From: Odobenus rosmarus divergens
Taxonomy: Eukaryota > Chordata > Mammalia > Carnivora > Odobenidae
Direction of reading: 5' to 3'
Length of the DNA stretch: 64,000 bases
Assembly: GCF_000321225.1 (NCBI RefSeq)
Contig: NW_004450380.1
Location: 2,358,098-2,422,097 of the forward strand
Notes under the pieces: generated by a model
Databases searched by the model: none
What the model was told of the DNA's origin: nothing
What the model saw: only the letters and a program-made list of their open reading frames with translations
Made by a program: the position numbers and the translations under genes
In this document: positions 1 to 11,255 of the stretch, piece by piece
How positions within the stretch are numbered: the first letter of the stretch is position 1
Layout of the letters: each line of letters starts with the position of its first letter

Positions 1-275
1 AGGGGGAGATGAACCATGAGAGACGATGGGACTCTGAAAAACAAACTGAGGGTTCTAGAGGGGAGGGGGGTGGGGGGATGGGTTAGCCTGGTGATGGGTA
101 TTAAAGAGGGCATGTTCTGCGTGGAGCACTGGGTGTTATGCACAAACAATGAATCATGGAACACTACATCAAAAACTAATGATGTAATGTATGGTGATTA
201 ACATAACAATAAAAAAATTTAAAGAAGAAAAAATAAATAAAAATGTTAAAAAAAACAGCACACACACAAAAAAGC
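1..275 (+). mobile_element. L1 retrotransposon 3' end (carnivore family), 5' end outside the window
   Basis: This is the 3' UTR end of a LINE-1 in sense orientation, ending in an A-rich tail at about 210-275. The stretch containing GGTGATGGGTATTAAAGAGG and the later TGATGTAATGTATGGTGATT matches, in reverse complement, the L1 fragment at 24261-24845, so the two belong to the same or sister subfamilies. The short ORF at 16-201 is part of this UTR and not a gene. Confidence 0.85.
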
Positions 276-904
276 CTCTGGGTTTTTATTATTGCTTCTT
301 TAGTTGCTTGTGACTCAGTCCTCAGTGGCAGGGGTTTGGAAAAGCTCTCCAGAAGGACCTAGCGCACAGTAGGCATTCAGTGATGATCAGTTTTATTCAT
401 GCACTCTGGGCAGCCCGGCTGTCGGCATTTTACCCTGCTACCTGCTGTCACATGGAGATCAGCTGGGGTTTCTCCGGGCACATCGTTCTTCTCCTGGGGT
501 TTGGTTTCTTCATTCTTAATGTGGGAGTGAGAAGGCTGCCTCCCTCACAGGTGGCTGCTAGGAATTATAAACCAATAAAGTGATTGCTTAGCATATGGCT
601 GAATGTCAAGGGCAATATAAATGCTTAATCTCATTTATTTAGTAGTAGTTGGGTGGCCACGTGAATGTTGCTGTGGAAACCATAACTCCTGAATTCCCTG
701 ATACTTGTCTGTGTTGTTGTTTTTAAAAGAGGCTTTAAATGTAAATCCTGTGATTTAAAAATATATATATGAGAAAAGTAACAAGAAGGATCACGGCTTG
801 ATCTCAATCACAGCCTTTTTATAGAAACAGTGTGAGCTGCCACTGTCCCCCCACCCAGGAGTGTTTGTCATCCAGTTACTCTCACTGGGTCCCTCTTTTT
901 GTGC
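276..904. other. Intergenic DNA with no recognised feature
   Basis: AT-moderate sequence upstream of KIF26B. I see no convincing ORF, RNA gene or recognisable repeat here. Confidence 0.5.
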
Positions 905-1447
905 AGGGTCATGTCTCCCATCCATTCACCCACCCATTCACCCAGCCACCCATCCACTGCCCCCCACCAGCCCCCCAACTCATCCACTCACCCACCCACC
1001 TATCTATCCATCCACTCACCCACACATTCTTACACCCATCCACACACCCATACACTGCCCGCACCCACACACTCCCTTACCCATACACCTACCCATTCAT
1101 TCATCCATCCACCCATCCATCCATCCACCCACCCATTCATCCACCTATCCATGCACCCATACACTCCCTGTACCCACACATCTCCTCACCCATACACTCA
1201 CCCACCCATCCACCCACCCATACACCTACCCATCCATCCATCCATCCATCCACCCACCCACCCATCCACCTATTCATCTATCCATTCACCCACCCACCCA
1301 CTCATCCATCCACCCACCCACCCACTCACATGCCCATCCATCCACCCATCCGCCCATCCACCCACCCACCCATCCATCCATCCATCTACCCCCACACACA
1401 CCCTTACCCATACACCTACCCATCCATCCATCCATCCATCCATCCAA
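905..1447. repeat. Degenerate tetranucleotide array (CCAT/CCAC/CCCA)n
   Basis: About 540 bp of imperfect CCAT and CCAC units, with interspersed CCCATACAC blocks. A longer block, ACCCATACACCTACCCAT, recurs near 1076 and near 1403, so there is some higher-order duplication. Because CCAT/CCAC contains no stop in any + frame, three overlapping frames stay open and give spurious Pro/His/Thr/Ser-rich ORFs at 832-1624. This is a simple repeat and not a coding region. Confidence 0.95.
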
Positions 1448-2465
1448 ACTGCATTTCCAGTTCATGAGCTGGAAATGAGCCCAAGCATGAGTAACTCAGA
1501 ACTAGTGGTTTTGCAGGGAAGGCACAGCACTGAGAGGATGTCCTGGGTGATGGGGATAAGCAAGAGCAGAATTTGTGCAGCTGGTGCAACCAGAGGCAGA
1601 GGCAACAAAAAGAGTGGTTGCTAATGTGAGAGTGGAGGCGTCAGCAGTTCAGAGGAGGACCAGAGGCTCCTCATGCTGGTACCTAGGGCTACGGCAACAC
1701 ACAGCTGGGAGACATCCATTGAGGGTGTGGGCAATGACAACACTGGTTAGAAACATTGGTCCTGATTTTAAGTCCTCATTGGAGGAACTCCTAGAATCCC
1801 ACACCTCCTGTAAGTTGCTCTCTTCTGCAAACAGGGTCTTCATGTGGCTCCCCTCCCTCCCTCATGGTCTTTAAAGCTCTTCCCTGGGCTGTATGTGCCC
1901 CTCTGCCCATCGCCCCCTGTGGCTGGCTGGTGGCTCCCGGTCACTCCTGCACCTGCCGGTGCTCACATGGCTTAGGTGCAGACAGCCCACCCCCCTCTCC
2001 TCTGAGACCTTGCTCTGACGGTCCTTACTGAGATCATAATACCACAATTTTTTTTTAAAGCGCACATTTCCAGTTTGGTTTCTGACCCCTCAATTCCCAC
2101 CAGCAGTCAGCTAGTGTCTCCTGATGCTCCTCCCAGTGTTAGGGTCCACCCTGGCTGACTGATGATGCCCGCTGTGCAGGGGCTCCTGAAGTGGCACATG
2201 GTGACCCCTCTTTCTGGGGATTCTGCTTCAGAGGGTCGTTGTGGCTGGATCTCTTCGAAATCTAACACACCACCTTCCTCCCATGTGCCTTGTGTTGGAA
2301 ACACTATTGCCACGTTTTTCTTATCCCACTCACTGGCCTGCAAACCAGCCTCGACGTGGCCACCTTCCTCCTCAGGTCCGTTTAATCTCCAAGCTGAGCT
2401 GGCCCAGTGCTGCTGGCCCAGAATGGATTCCTCATTTCCATCCCGTTTGCCTCTTCCACCACTTT
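1448..2465. other. Intergenic DNA with no recognised feature
   Basis: Mixed-composition unique-looking sequence. The ORFs here on either strand show no protein family signature that I recognise. Confidence 0.45.
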
Positions 2466-3455
2466 TAAAAACAGCTTTCTTGAGATAGATTTTACCTATA
2501 ATACAAGTCATCCAGCCTGGATGGCTTAGTCAGTTAAGTGTCCAAGTCTTGATTTCGGCTCAGGTGATCATCTCAGGGTCATGAGCTCGAGCCCTGTGTC
2601 AGGCTCCGCACTGGGCGTGGAGCCTGCTGAAGATTCTATCTCTCCCTCTGCTCCTTCCCCCATCACGGGCTATAAATAGATAAATTAAATAAATAAATAT
2701 TTAAAAAGAAAAAGTCATCCTACTCACGCACACTTTTGTTTTTGTTTTTGTAGATGTTCAGCTGTGGCCACCACCATACAGCAGTCTCTATCACCCTGTG
2801 AGGTCCCTCAGGCCAGCTAATCCCCATCCTTCCCTGATCCCCAGGCAACCGCGGATCTGCTTTCTGTCTCCACCATTTGACTTTTCTGTGCATTTCACAC
2901 AGAAGCAATCCTACAGTGTGTGGTCTCTCAGGTGTGATTTCTTTCACTCGGCCTGTCCATCCCTTCCTTCACAAGCCGCTGCCACTTAGGTTCTCTCCAT
3001 GTTGGGGCTATTATGAATAATGCTGCTATGAGAAAGTCTGCTATGTGCAAGCTTTTGTGTGGACATACACACGTTTTTTCATTTTTGGTTTTTTCTCTTG
3101 GATAGATACTTAGGAGTAGAATTAGTGGGTAGGACAGTAATTTCCTATTGAACTTTTTGAGAAATTGCCAAACTGTTTTCCAAAGTGGCCACATCATCTA
3201 ACATTCCCACCAGCAATGCCCAGGAGCCCCCATTTCTCCATATTCTCCATGATCATTGCTGTTGTGTCTTTTTGATGTCAGCTGTTCCAGTAGTACCTCA
3301 TTGTGGCTTTTAATCTTCATTTCCACGATGACTAATGCTGTTGAGCATGGTTTCATGTGCTTATTAAGCTATTTGTCCACTTTTTTGGGTGAAATACGTG
3401 TTCACATCTTTTGCTTGGGGATTAGGTTATTTTCTGATTATCAAATTAGAACATC
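2466..3455 (-). mobile_element. Old L1 fragment (3' UTR and ORF2 C-terminus), antisense, interrupted by a SINE
   Basis: Read on the minus strand, 2928-3197 translates to a decayed L1 ORF2 C-terminal segment. It contains the recognisable LWKTVWQFLKK motif followed by IYPRE and IAALFIIA-like stretches, with stops and substitutions. The 3' UTR side lies to the left (2466-2513 and 2721-2927). A SINEC copy at 2514-2711 splits it. The divergence suggests a pre-carnivoran (L1M-type) insertion. It has no coding capacity. Confidence 0.8.
2514..2711 (+). mobile_element. SINEC, sense
   Basis: tRNA-Lys-derived carnivore SINE with a diverged head (CCTGGATGGCTTAGTCAG) and an AAATAAATAAATATTT tail. It is flanked by the 9-bp target-site duplication AAGTCATCC at 2505-2513 and 2712-2720, and sits inside an older L1 3' UTR. 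Confidence 0.9.
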
Positions 3456-5950
3456 TCCCATTGCTCTTTACCTCCTAATAGGTACACGTATTTGGAGAAA
3501 TGGCGCCCTTGTGACCTCTCTGTCCCTTGTCTGATGTCTGTTCTACCTTTTCCTAATCCCTGCTCCATCTTGCCCCGCCCTGTCAAAGGCTCTTTCTCCA
3601 GGGGTCCCTCGCTGCCCCCTCCAGTAGGAGTAGCCCACCCTTCTCTGACCTCCCCTGACTCTGTTTCCTTTGTTGTACTGGGCTGTACTTGACCTGCCTG
3701 TAAGCTGAATGCTGTTCTAGAAATTTTAAATAACAGTGTTCTCCGGCACCCACATGATGACATTTGGCTCTACCTCTGCCCTTAGTTCATCGGAGCAGTC
3801 ATCCAACAGATGTGATTTGGTTTTACTTCATGTCCAGGACTTTCACACCGTTCTTATTTCTACTTGTTGCCAACCAGCTGTTCCTGGCTCCTGACTGGGG
3901 ACTAAAAAGGCTCTGGTTTTTTCCTGGGCACTCTCCGTTGGCTGGATCCTTGTCTTTGGGCAAGCCGCCTCACCTCTAAAGAGCTCTGAGTTCCCTCTTA
4001 TAGTTTTAACTCCAAACTTAAGAAGTGGTACAGATAAATGAAGTATGATTAGTTTCTTCCCTTTTTTTGGTTAAGTGCTTGGAAAACCTATTTTATTGTA
4101 AATTATTTAATCACCAACATCCTCTACTCATTTCCTTCCCTGGCTTTGTTTGGTTTTGTTTTGTATCCTGGCCTCAACTAAGCATGCAGGCGTGTGCGTG
4201 TGTGCGTGTGCACGTGTGCCCGTGTACGTGCCTGAACACGTATGACCAAGGATGTTTGTGGGGCAGCCCTATCCTTTACCTTCTAGCTCCTTGTGATCCC
4301 TTTCCTAAAAATCAAAACTTGCTCTGATTTCTTTTCTTATTTTAGTAGGCTTTTTCTTATAATAATAACAAAATTACATTTGTCTCTGAAAATAGAATTG
4401 GAAACTCCGAGAGAGCTGTTATACTCTTAATATTTGGATGGATTCTATTCGATTTCCTGGATTCTTTTTTTTTTTCTGATTATATACTTTCACTGAGTTA
4501 TCCTTATACTGTACCTACTTAAAGTTTTTAATTCTAACACATCATCACTGTTTTTCTATTACTTCCATAAAATTCTTCTTTTATGAAAACATTTTTAATG
4601 GCTGCATGGTATTTCCTGTCTGAGCACAGTGTAAGTTATTAAACCCATCCTCTACAGATGCACGTGTAGGTTGTTTCTCTTCCTTCATAATTATAAACAG
4701 CGACACGTGGGACGCCCTGATCCCTTTTCAAAGCAGGTTACTTCTTGTGATAAGTGGCGGTGTGGTTCATGGCTGTCACATCCATGACGTCCGTGGGCTG
4801 AGCACATTGTCTTCCTCTCTGTTTTCAATAACTGGTCTTTTCTTCCCCAGCCTGAAAGCAAAATAAAAATAATGATAAAATATTTATCACTCCAGCCACA
4901 CAAATTTGGTTCACACCCTTTCTCTTTCTCTAGTTTTATCTATGGTCAACTTGGGACTGAACTCAAACTTGGAGGTTAGCATAAAAAGAATTTATAAGGA
5001 TAAAATGATTAGTGATTGAAATGATAGTCCAAGAATGGAGAGCCTTCCTTCACTTGTAGGGTAACAACCGTCCTCTTACACTACAGTGGTGACCAAGCAC
5101 GCAAATGAAAGTTACCAGCTTGCTGATGACTCTTTGGCAGCCCACACATGATCATATGGTCCCCAGAACACCAGTAGATCAAATGCAAATATTGTGTGCA
5201 TATTCATCAAGATACCACATGGACAGTGTAAGCTGTTTTAATTACCTTTCAAGGAGAAACTCAATGGCCTCTGGCACATGCAGTCAGCCCACTGTTTCTG
5301 CTGGCATGTTTGTGCCCGAACCATTAGGGAAGTGATTTCAAAAGAAAAGTATTAAAGAGGAGTGGAATCTGTTATCTGTTGCCCTCTGCTTAGCAATTAG
5401 AAGTGGCCAGCCTGATTTTGTTTTTATTTCTTAATTTTTGATTTATTCTTTTAGACTTTCGAAAATACAGTGCCATAATATATTTTAGCTATAAAAATTT
5501 ATGAGCTACTTCCCCCTGAGATATAAATAATGAGAAAGCTAAATTGCATTTTCTGACAATGTAAAAGTCCCATGAAACATTCCCAAAAAAGTTACGTCCA
5601 CTTAATAATTAAGCAACAAGGAATATGGAATAAGAATTTCATTCTTAGCCAAGTAATAGACCTTAGTGTTTTTGCACTTTGTACCCGTGGATGTAACAGG
5701 GAGATATTGTTTCACCCAAGGGTATCAATGGAATAGATTGGTGTTTAGAGAAGTGCTCAGCTTTTAGAAGCCAGTATGTAATTTCTTCATTCATAAAATA
5801 AGGTGCGTGTGTGTTTTTGAAGTAATGCTGTTAATGTCCTCGAATGTGAAAAGGTAAGAAATCTATATGTTAGATTTGTCTATCTATCAGTGAAGGGTCT
5901 GGTTGCATCATTAGAACCTTCAGTCCAACGGAAAATATAGTTAGACTCTT
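3456..5950. other. Intergenic DNA; possible short L1 scrap near 4570-4730
   Basis: No gene was recognised. A stretch at about 4570-4730 (ATGGCTGCATGGTATTTCC and following) resembles the antisense L1 3' region. An alternating purine/pyrimidine tract lies at about 4190-4235. The remainder is AT-rich without a recognisable element. Confidence 0.4.
4190..4235. repeat. Alternating purine-pyrimidine (GT/GC/AC) tract
   Basis: About 45 bp of near-perfect alternating purine and pyrimidine (GCGTGTGCGTGTGTGCGTG and following). It is a low-complexity microsatellite-like tract of the composition that can adopt Z-DNA. Confidence 0.7.
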
Positions 5951-5951
5951 A

Positions 5952-5984
5952 ACACTTGATCTTAGCCAAAAGGCCGAGAAGCAA
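5952..5984 (-). pseudogene. U2 snRNA 5'-end fragment
   Basis: The reverse complement reads GCTTCTCGGCCTTTTGGCTA and then AGATCAAGTG. This is the 5' terminus of spliceosomal U2 snRNA (about 33 nt, with one change near the very 5' end). The match stops abruptly after AAGTG, so the rest of U2, including the branch-point region and Sm site, is absent and this cannot be a functional gene. The flanks AATATAGTTAGACTCTT (5934-5950) and AATATATAGATTCTT (5983-5997) are similar and may be a decayed target-site duplication. Confidence 0.8.
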
Positions 5985-6830
5985 TATATAGATTCTTCAA
6001 AGACTAACTTTTTAGGCTGCTAATTACAGAATAAAAACCCTTGAAACTACAGGAATTCCAAAAACCTAAGGTAGACTTGAAAAAGCCACCATTAAGACTA
6101 AAACTGGGGAGTACTTTATATACAATTGAATTCCCCAAAGAAAACAATTACAAGCTGGATAACAACAACAAAAAGCCTATTTAAAGGCATAGGAGAGTGG
6201 CCAGAAGTAGGCAGCGGCAGAGGGGAGTCAAGGGTTCAGTCCCTGAAAGAAGGATTATATGGGTCTGTTCCAGTATGCTGGGCACAGCGGCTATAACTTA
6301 AGGAGAAAGCCAGTCTTTCTGGTGTGAGGCATTACCTGGTGGAGTTAAGGGCTGTCACTGGAAAGGGAGAAGGAGAATCTTGAAAAGGAGAGAGGCAGCC
6401 CTAAAATCTGCAATTTCCCTCAAGTCCTTGGCTGATATTTTTGAATTTTGTATACATGGGAGAGCTACAGGAAGTCAGAGGAAAGCAGGATCTAGAAGCT
6501 GGAAGAATTGATTTCAGCTGCTATCACTACCGGGAGCAGAGCATGGACTGTAGGTCCCAAGTGAGAGGGTCTGGCAAACACTTTGGGCTTTTTACTGAAA
6601 TCCTAGAAGTGCCCCACTTTAGGGGTTAAGAACAAGTCTCAGGACCAAGTAATTTTTCTTAGATAATAAGCCACAGCTGACATAGATCTGGTCTAACAAA
6701 GCATAAAGCCAAGTTGCTAACAAGTTTAAGGTGATCCATAACTAGCTTAACTGCCTATTGTAGAACAAAATCAATACTCTTTAAAGGAAGATAATAGAAT
6801 CTAGCATCTCTATGATGTAATGTCCACCAT
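5985..6830. other. Intergenic DNA with no recognised feature
   Basis: AT-rich sequence without a recognised repeat or gene. The 6441-6629 ORF has no recognisable domain. Confidence 0.4.
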
Positions 6831-7096
6831 ATTCAGCATGTAGTTAAATTTTACTGGATATCGGATATGAAAAGAAACAGGAAGATGGGATTCAGAGTCA
6901 AGAGAAAAATCAGTTCATAGAAAGTGACCCCCAAATGAGCCAGATGTTGGAATTAGCAGACAAGAAATTTAAAGCTGCTCTCATGACTGTGTTCAAGGAT
7001 TTAAAGGAAAAAGAAGCAGATAAATGGAAACTATGTATGCATGTAGGCAAGTATTAAAAATTACAATATCTAAAATAAAGAATTTACTAGATATTG

Positions 7097-7293
7097 TTTT
7101 TTTTAAGATTTTATTTATTTATTTGACAGAGAGAGACACAGCAAGAGAGGGAACACAAGCAGGAGGAGTTGGAGAGGGAGAAGCAGGCTTCCCCGTGTAG
7201 CAGGGAGCCCGATGTGGGGCTCGATCCCAGGATCCTGGGATCATGACCTGAGCCGAAGGCAGACGCTTATTGACTGAGTCACCCAGGCGCCCC
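7097..7293 (-). mobile_element. SINEC, antisense
   Basis: T-rich start (AAGATTTTATTTATTTATTT) and an end at CACCCAGGCGCCCC give an antisense carnivore SINE. Flanks TTACTAGATATT and TTATTGGATATT are a diverged target-site duplication. It is nested in the older LINE. Confidence 0.9.
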
Positions 7294-7766
7294 TTATTGG
7301 ATATTCTTAACAGAGAGTGGAGATAGCAGAAGCAATGCTTGGTGAACTTAATAAAGGATTGACAGAAATTATCCAGATTGAAGAACTGAGGAGTAAGGAT
7401 GTTAATAAATAGAACCACCTCAGTAACTTATGAGACAATTCAAGTAGTATAATAATATGCATGTAATTGGACTCCCAGAAGGAGAGGAAAGAGAGAATGG
7501 GGCAGAAAGTAATTTGAATAAAAAATGGCTGAAATGACCCCAAATTTGCTGAAAAACTTCTAGATTAACTTATAGGTCCTAGAAATTCAGCAAACCTCAA
7601 GCAGGGTAAGTACAGAGAGAACCACATCTAGGAGCATCAGAGTCAAATTGTTGAGAATTAATGGTAAAGGGAAAATCTTCAGAGCATCCAGAGAAAAAGG
7701 ACATATTACACACAGGAGGAATTCCTATAGAATTACTGTTCATCTCCAATCAGAGGCAAAAAAGGC

Positions 7767-7954
7767 TGGGGGGCCTGGGTGGCTCAGTTAAGTGTCCAAC
7801 TCTTGATTTTGGCTCAGGTCATGGTCTCAGCGTCCTGAGATTGAGCTGGACTCCACACTCAGTGAGTGTCTGCTTGAGAGTCTCTCTCTCCTGTTCTCTC
7901 TCTCTTAAAAAAAAATAAATGAAATGAAAATAAAATTCAAAAGAAAAAAAACAA
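7767..7954 (+). mobile_element. SINEC, sense
   Basis: The head GGGGCCTGGGTGGCTCAG and a long A-rich tail identify the element. It is flanked by AAAAAAGGC on both sides (target-site duplication). It is nested in the older LINE and is the last SINEC before the promoter. Confidence 0.9.
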
Positions 7955-9390
7955 ACAAAAAAGGCCAGGAGGCAATGATTGACATCTTTAAAAAGCTGGA
8001 AGAAAAATAACTGTCAACCAAGAATTCTACATCCAGTTAAACTATTCTTCAAACACAGAATATGAAAAAAAACACAAACATTTTCAGACAAGCAGAAGCT
8101 GAGAGAATTTGTTGCCAGGAGACCCTCAGTACAAGACATGCTAAAGGGTGTCCTACAGTATGAAGGGAAATGACCCAGTTGGAAAGTTGGCTCAATAGGG
8201 AAAAAAATGAAGAGTCCCAGAAATGGCAAAACTGGGTACATAGAAAAAACTATATTTAAAACTTTCTAGTTTCACTAGAAGACAACAGGTTGTTTAAAAT
8301 AAAATTGATAAGATTGTATTGTGGGTTTTCTAATGTAGGTAGATATAAAATTTATTCAAATAGCACAAAAGAGGGAGGTATAATGGAATTTACTCTTGCA
8401 AGTTTCTTACATTTTAGGTGAAATGGCTCAATGTTAACTCTAAATGGCCCATGATAAATTAAACATGCACATTATAATCATTAGAGCTCAGAGTCCAGTA
8501 GAGGGATGAAAGCGGAATCCCCCAAAATATTCAGTTAACAAAGAGAAGGCAGGAGAGACAGGAATGAAAAACAGAGTACAGGCTGAATACAGACCCGTAC
8601 CCAACAACATGAAGCTCAGAAACTTTATATTAAGCGACAAAAGCCAAACACAAAAGAATGCACACCGCCTGGAGTCAACGAATAAAAAGTTCAAGATCAG
8701 ACAAAACTAATCGATGGTGATGGAAATTAGAGCAGGGGCGGTGTGCGAGGGGTGGGGACGGCCTGGGAAGAGGCAGGGAAGAACTCTGTGCAGGAACGGA
8801 CTGAGGTGGTGGCTTATCCGGGAGCCTAGATTTACCCTTAAGATCTGTACCCTTAAGATCTGTGCGTTTCACTGTGTGTAAATGTTACGTCCACTTTTTA
8901 AAAGCCTCGAACCGAGCTCTCCGGCGGGGCCTCCGGGTGTAGACTGTGATCAACAGAGGGCGCTCCGAGCCCACCAAACACGCTTTGGGGGCCCAGCTAC
9001 TTGGGGATGCAAAGCAGACCTCCGTCTTCAAGGTGGATCTCGCAGCTCCGAACAGTTCACCTTGGACATCCCTCCTCCCCACCACCCCCACCTGCCGCGG
9101 CTTCACCCGCTGGTGCATTTCAGGGGGCCGCACGCTGCTGTTGCGCAGCGCGGAGCTAATGGCGAGGCCATCTCCAGCCGCCCCCCCGCGGAATACAGAT
9201 GTGGCTGGGAGCCGCGGTGGGCCGCCTGGAGGCGTACCTGCCCCCCTCAGGTCCTCTCTCGATGTGATCGCTTTTAAATTGGAAGCTGGAACGTAATGGA
9301 AACTTCCACACTACTGTCAACATCTTCATTTTGACCTTCTTACCTCGCTTTGGTGCCTGTGAAATCTTCCCACGCCGGGGCTGCGGCGAG

Positions 9391-9408
9391 GGGGTGGGGT
9401 GGGGTGGG
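9391..9408 (+). promoter_or_regulatory. G-quadruplex-forming motif
   Basis: The + strand reads GGGGTGGGGTGGGGTGGG: four G-runs with single-T loops, a textbook very stable G4 motif. It lies about 1.4 kb upstream of the predicted KIF26B transcription start. Confidence 0.75.
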
Positions 9409-10764
9409 TGGATGGCAGCGAGAGGGAGGCACAGAAGGAATTTTCCCCGAGCAAGGCGGGAGGGCGTTGCCCCAGGGTTTCAGCACCTTCAGAAGGTTGT
9501 CTTCCTGCCCCCTCCCTATCTCAGAAGGAAGCCAGCGATTGGAAAGCCCCAAACATCTTTTGCTCCTTCGCCCACCCCCAGGCGGGTGCCTCCGGGCGCG
9601 GAGATGCCATTACACCTCACGTGATCCCCGCACTGGGCCGGTCCTTCTCCAGGCGTCTGGCGGGGTGTTAATTAAAGGTCACAACAAAACAGACCTGCCG
9701 GCTCACCAGGAGAAATGTCCTCCCGGGAGATGAAAAATGACACCCCGGAGCAGCCACGTGTGGAGCCTGGCATTTGCCGGTTTCCTGCACTCCCCGGCGC
9801 TGCGCCGGGGGTGGCGCGGGATCCGACAGGGGGCGGTGGCCGGGTGCTCCGCGGGCCCCAGGTGCGGGAAGAAAGGGAAGGAGGGGTGCCGAGGGGACCG
9901 ATCCCGGAGCCGCGAGGCGAGGTCAGCCCGCACACACCCTCTTTCCAGGCCCGCGCGGCCCGCGCTGCGCTTGTGTACCGCGGCGAATCCCTCAGTTTCC
10001 CCTGCCCAGTGGTAGCCAGCCTGATCCCGGACTCACCTGGGCCAGCCCTGGGCGGCTCGGCACGTCGCAGCTTGGGGCGTGCGGGGCGGGGGTCGACGTC
10101 CCCCAGGTCCTCTGGCTGTGGCTGGGTGGGTGTCCGCCACCCCCGTCCCCCCCGTTACTCCCTGTTCCTCCGGTCCCCGGCCGGCCGGGGATTGGTAGGG
10201 CAATTCCAGAAAAGGTTTGCAGGGCAGGTCTAGGAGAACAAAGGGCGGGGGGAGGACCCGGCATGTTTGTGGACTTGTTTGTGACTCAGTCCCTTTTACA
10301 CGGCGTTTCAAAGGCAGAACTGCAAGCCTTGCCAGGAAGAGAAAGAACTTGGGGGCGGGGAGGCTTGGGCGCATTTCTGTCCAGCCCTTTCGCTCGGCGC
10401 TGCCCCTCCGCGTCAGCCTCGCGCAGTGGCGTTTCATTAGGGCCCTGGCCACGGGCCACTCTCCAGGAACTTCCCCGCAAGGGACGAGATTTACGACCCC
10501 CGCCCCCCGGCGCTCGCCTCGCACTGTCAGGCGGGCGCGCCGCAACATAAAATGGATCCCGGCCGGCGCGGCGGCAGCAGCCAGGCAGCGGGGCGGCTGT
10601 TCCCGAGGCTCCGCGCTGCGCCCAGGCGCACACGCGCTCGCTGACCGCGGCGGCGCCCGGGCCAAGCCGAGCCGCCTGTCCCTGCCCTCGCGCGACTGTC
10701 AGGCCGAGCGGGCCGGCGGATATTGGCTCCGCGACGCGCCGAGGCTCCTCCCCGAGTCTGGATC

Positions 10765-10774
10765 TTTATATTTT
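10765..10774 (+). promoter_or_regulatory. KIF26B: TATA-like element, putative KIF26B core promoter
   Basis: TTTATATTTT stands out as an AT island within a GC-rich context (preceded by CCGAGTCTGGATC). It lies about 490 bp upstream of the start codon. If used, transcription would start near 10795-10805. This is inferred from sequence only, and other starts in the CpG island are equally possible. Confidence 0.45.
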
Positions 10775-10799
10775 GGGAGAATTTCTTTGAACTCAGTTA

Positions 10800-11255
10800 C
10801 CGAGCTCCGTGAAGGAGGCAAGTTCCCACCGCCGGCTCGCCGGCGGGAGGCGAGGCGCGGCGAAGGCTCGCCCACCTTCCCCTGCAGCTGCGTGTGCCCG
10901 GCTGCCCGCCTTGCTTCCCTCGTGGAGGAAAACGGACCCACTTGGCTGAGGAAAATGCCAATTATCTGGATGTGACCGTGAGAAGAGAACGTGTGACTGG
11001 AGGAGGCAGAAGAGGATGAGGAAAAGCATTATTTGAAGAGAAGAATAAACCAGCCACTCCAACCCGTTCTGCAAATTAGTGCTATTACTTCTGGGCTCCA
11101 TTTAGCTTTGATTCTTCACTCCCCCCCCCATTAAGAAACCTTGACTTGAGGGCCAAGAGGCAGCCCCCGACAACGGGGGGACCCTTCAGGGTTGGAAGAC
11201 CTTTTGGATGTAGCGTTGCTGGAACATTTAGACACTCTCCTTTGGAAAAGCCACC
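10800..11255 (+). promoter_or_regulatory. KIF26B: Predicted 5' leader of KIF26B with three upstream ORFs
   Basis: Between the TATA-like element and the start codon there are three AUGs, each followed by an early in-frame stop. One lies at 10955-10975 (6 codons plus stop), one at 11016-11036 (6 codons plus stop), and one at 11208-11213 (AUG followed directly by UAG). The first two have A at -3 and the third has T at -3. All terminate before the main AUG, so they could lower scanning or allow reinitiation. The leader start is inferred, and an additional upstream exon cannot be excluded. Confidence 0.6.

Larger units (their letters stand above)
6831..8890 (+). mobile_element. Old L1/HAL1-type LINE, sense, split by two SINEs
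   Basis: Segments such as ATGAGCCAGATGTTGGAATT (6937 on), CCAAGAATTCTACATCCAG (8019 on) and AGCTGAGAGAATTTGTTGCC (8098 on) match the ORF1 region of ancient L1/HAL1 elements. The stretch 8660-8890 (AAAACTAATCGATGGTGATGG, and CTTAAGATCTGTGCGTTTCA at 8853 on) matches the 3' end of an L1M-type element. Many stops and indels are present. It ends just before the KIF26B CpG-rich domain. The family name is from memory; HAL1 versus L1ME is not resolved. Confidence 0.7.

Noticed and set aside
905..1447. CRISPR-like array
   Set aside because: The repeats are short tetranucleotides without conserved spacers, in a mammalian genome.
832..1624. Three overlapping + ORFs of 205-241 codons
   Set aside because: They are translations of a CCAT/CCAC tetranucleotide array in three frames. 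They show only Pro/His/Thr/Ser/Ile repeats and no protein family.
9715..10975. Long ORFs on both strands in the CpG-rich domain
   Set aside because: GC-rich sequence lacks stop codons by chance. Frames on both strands are equally open and none resembles a known protein.
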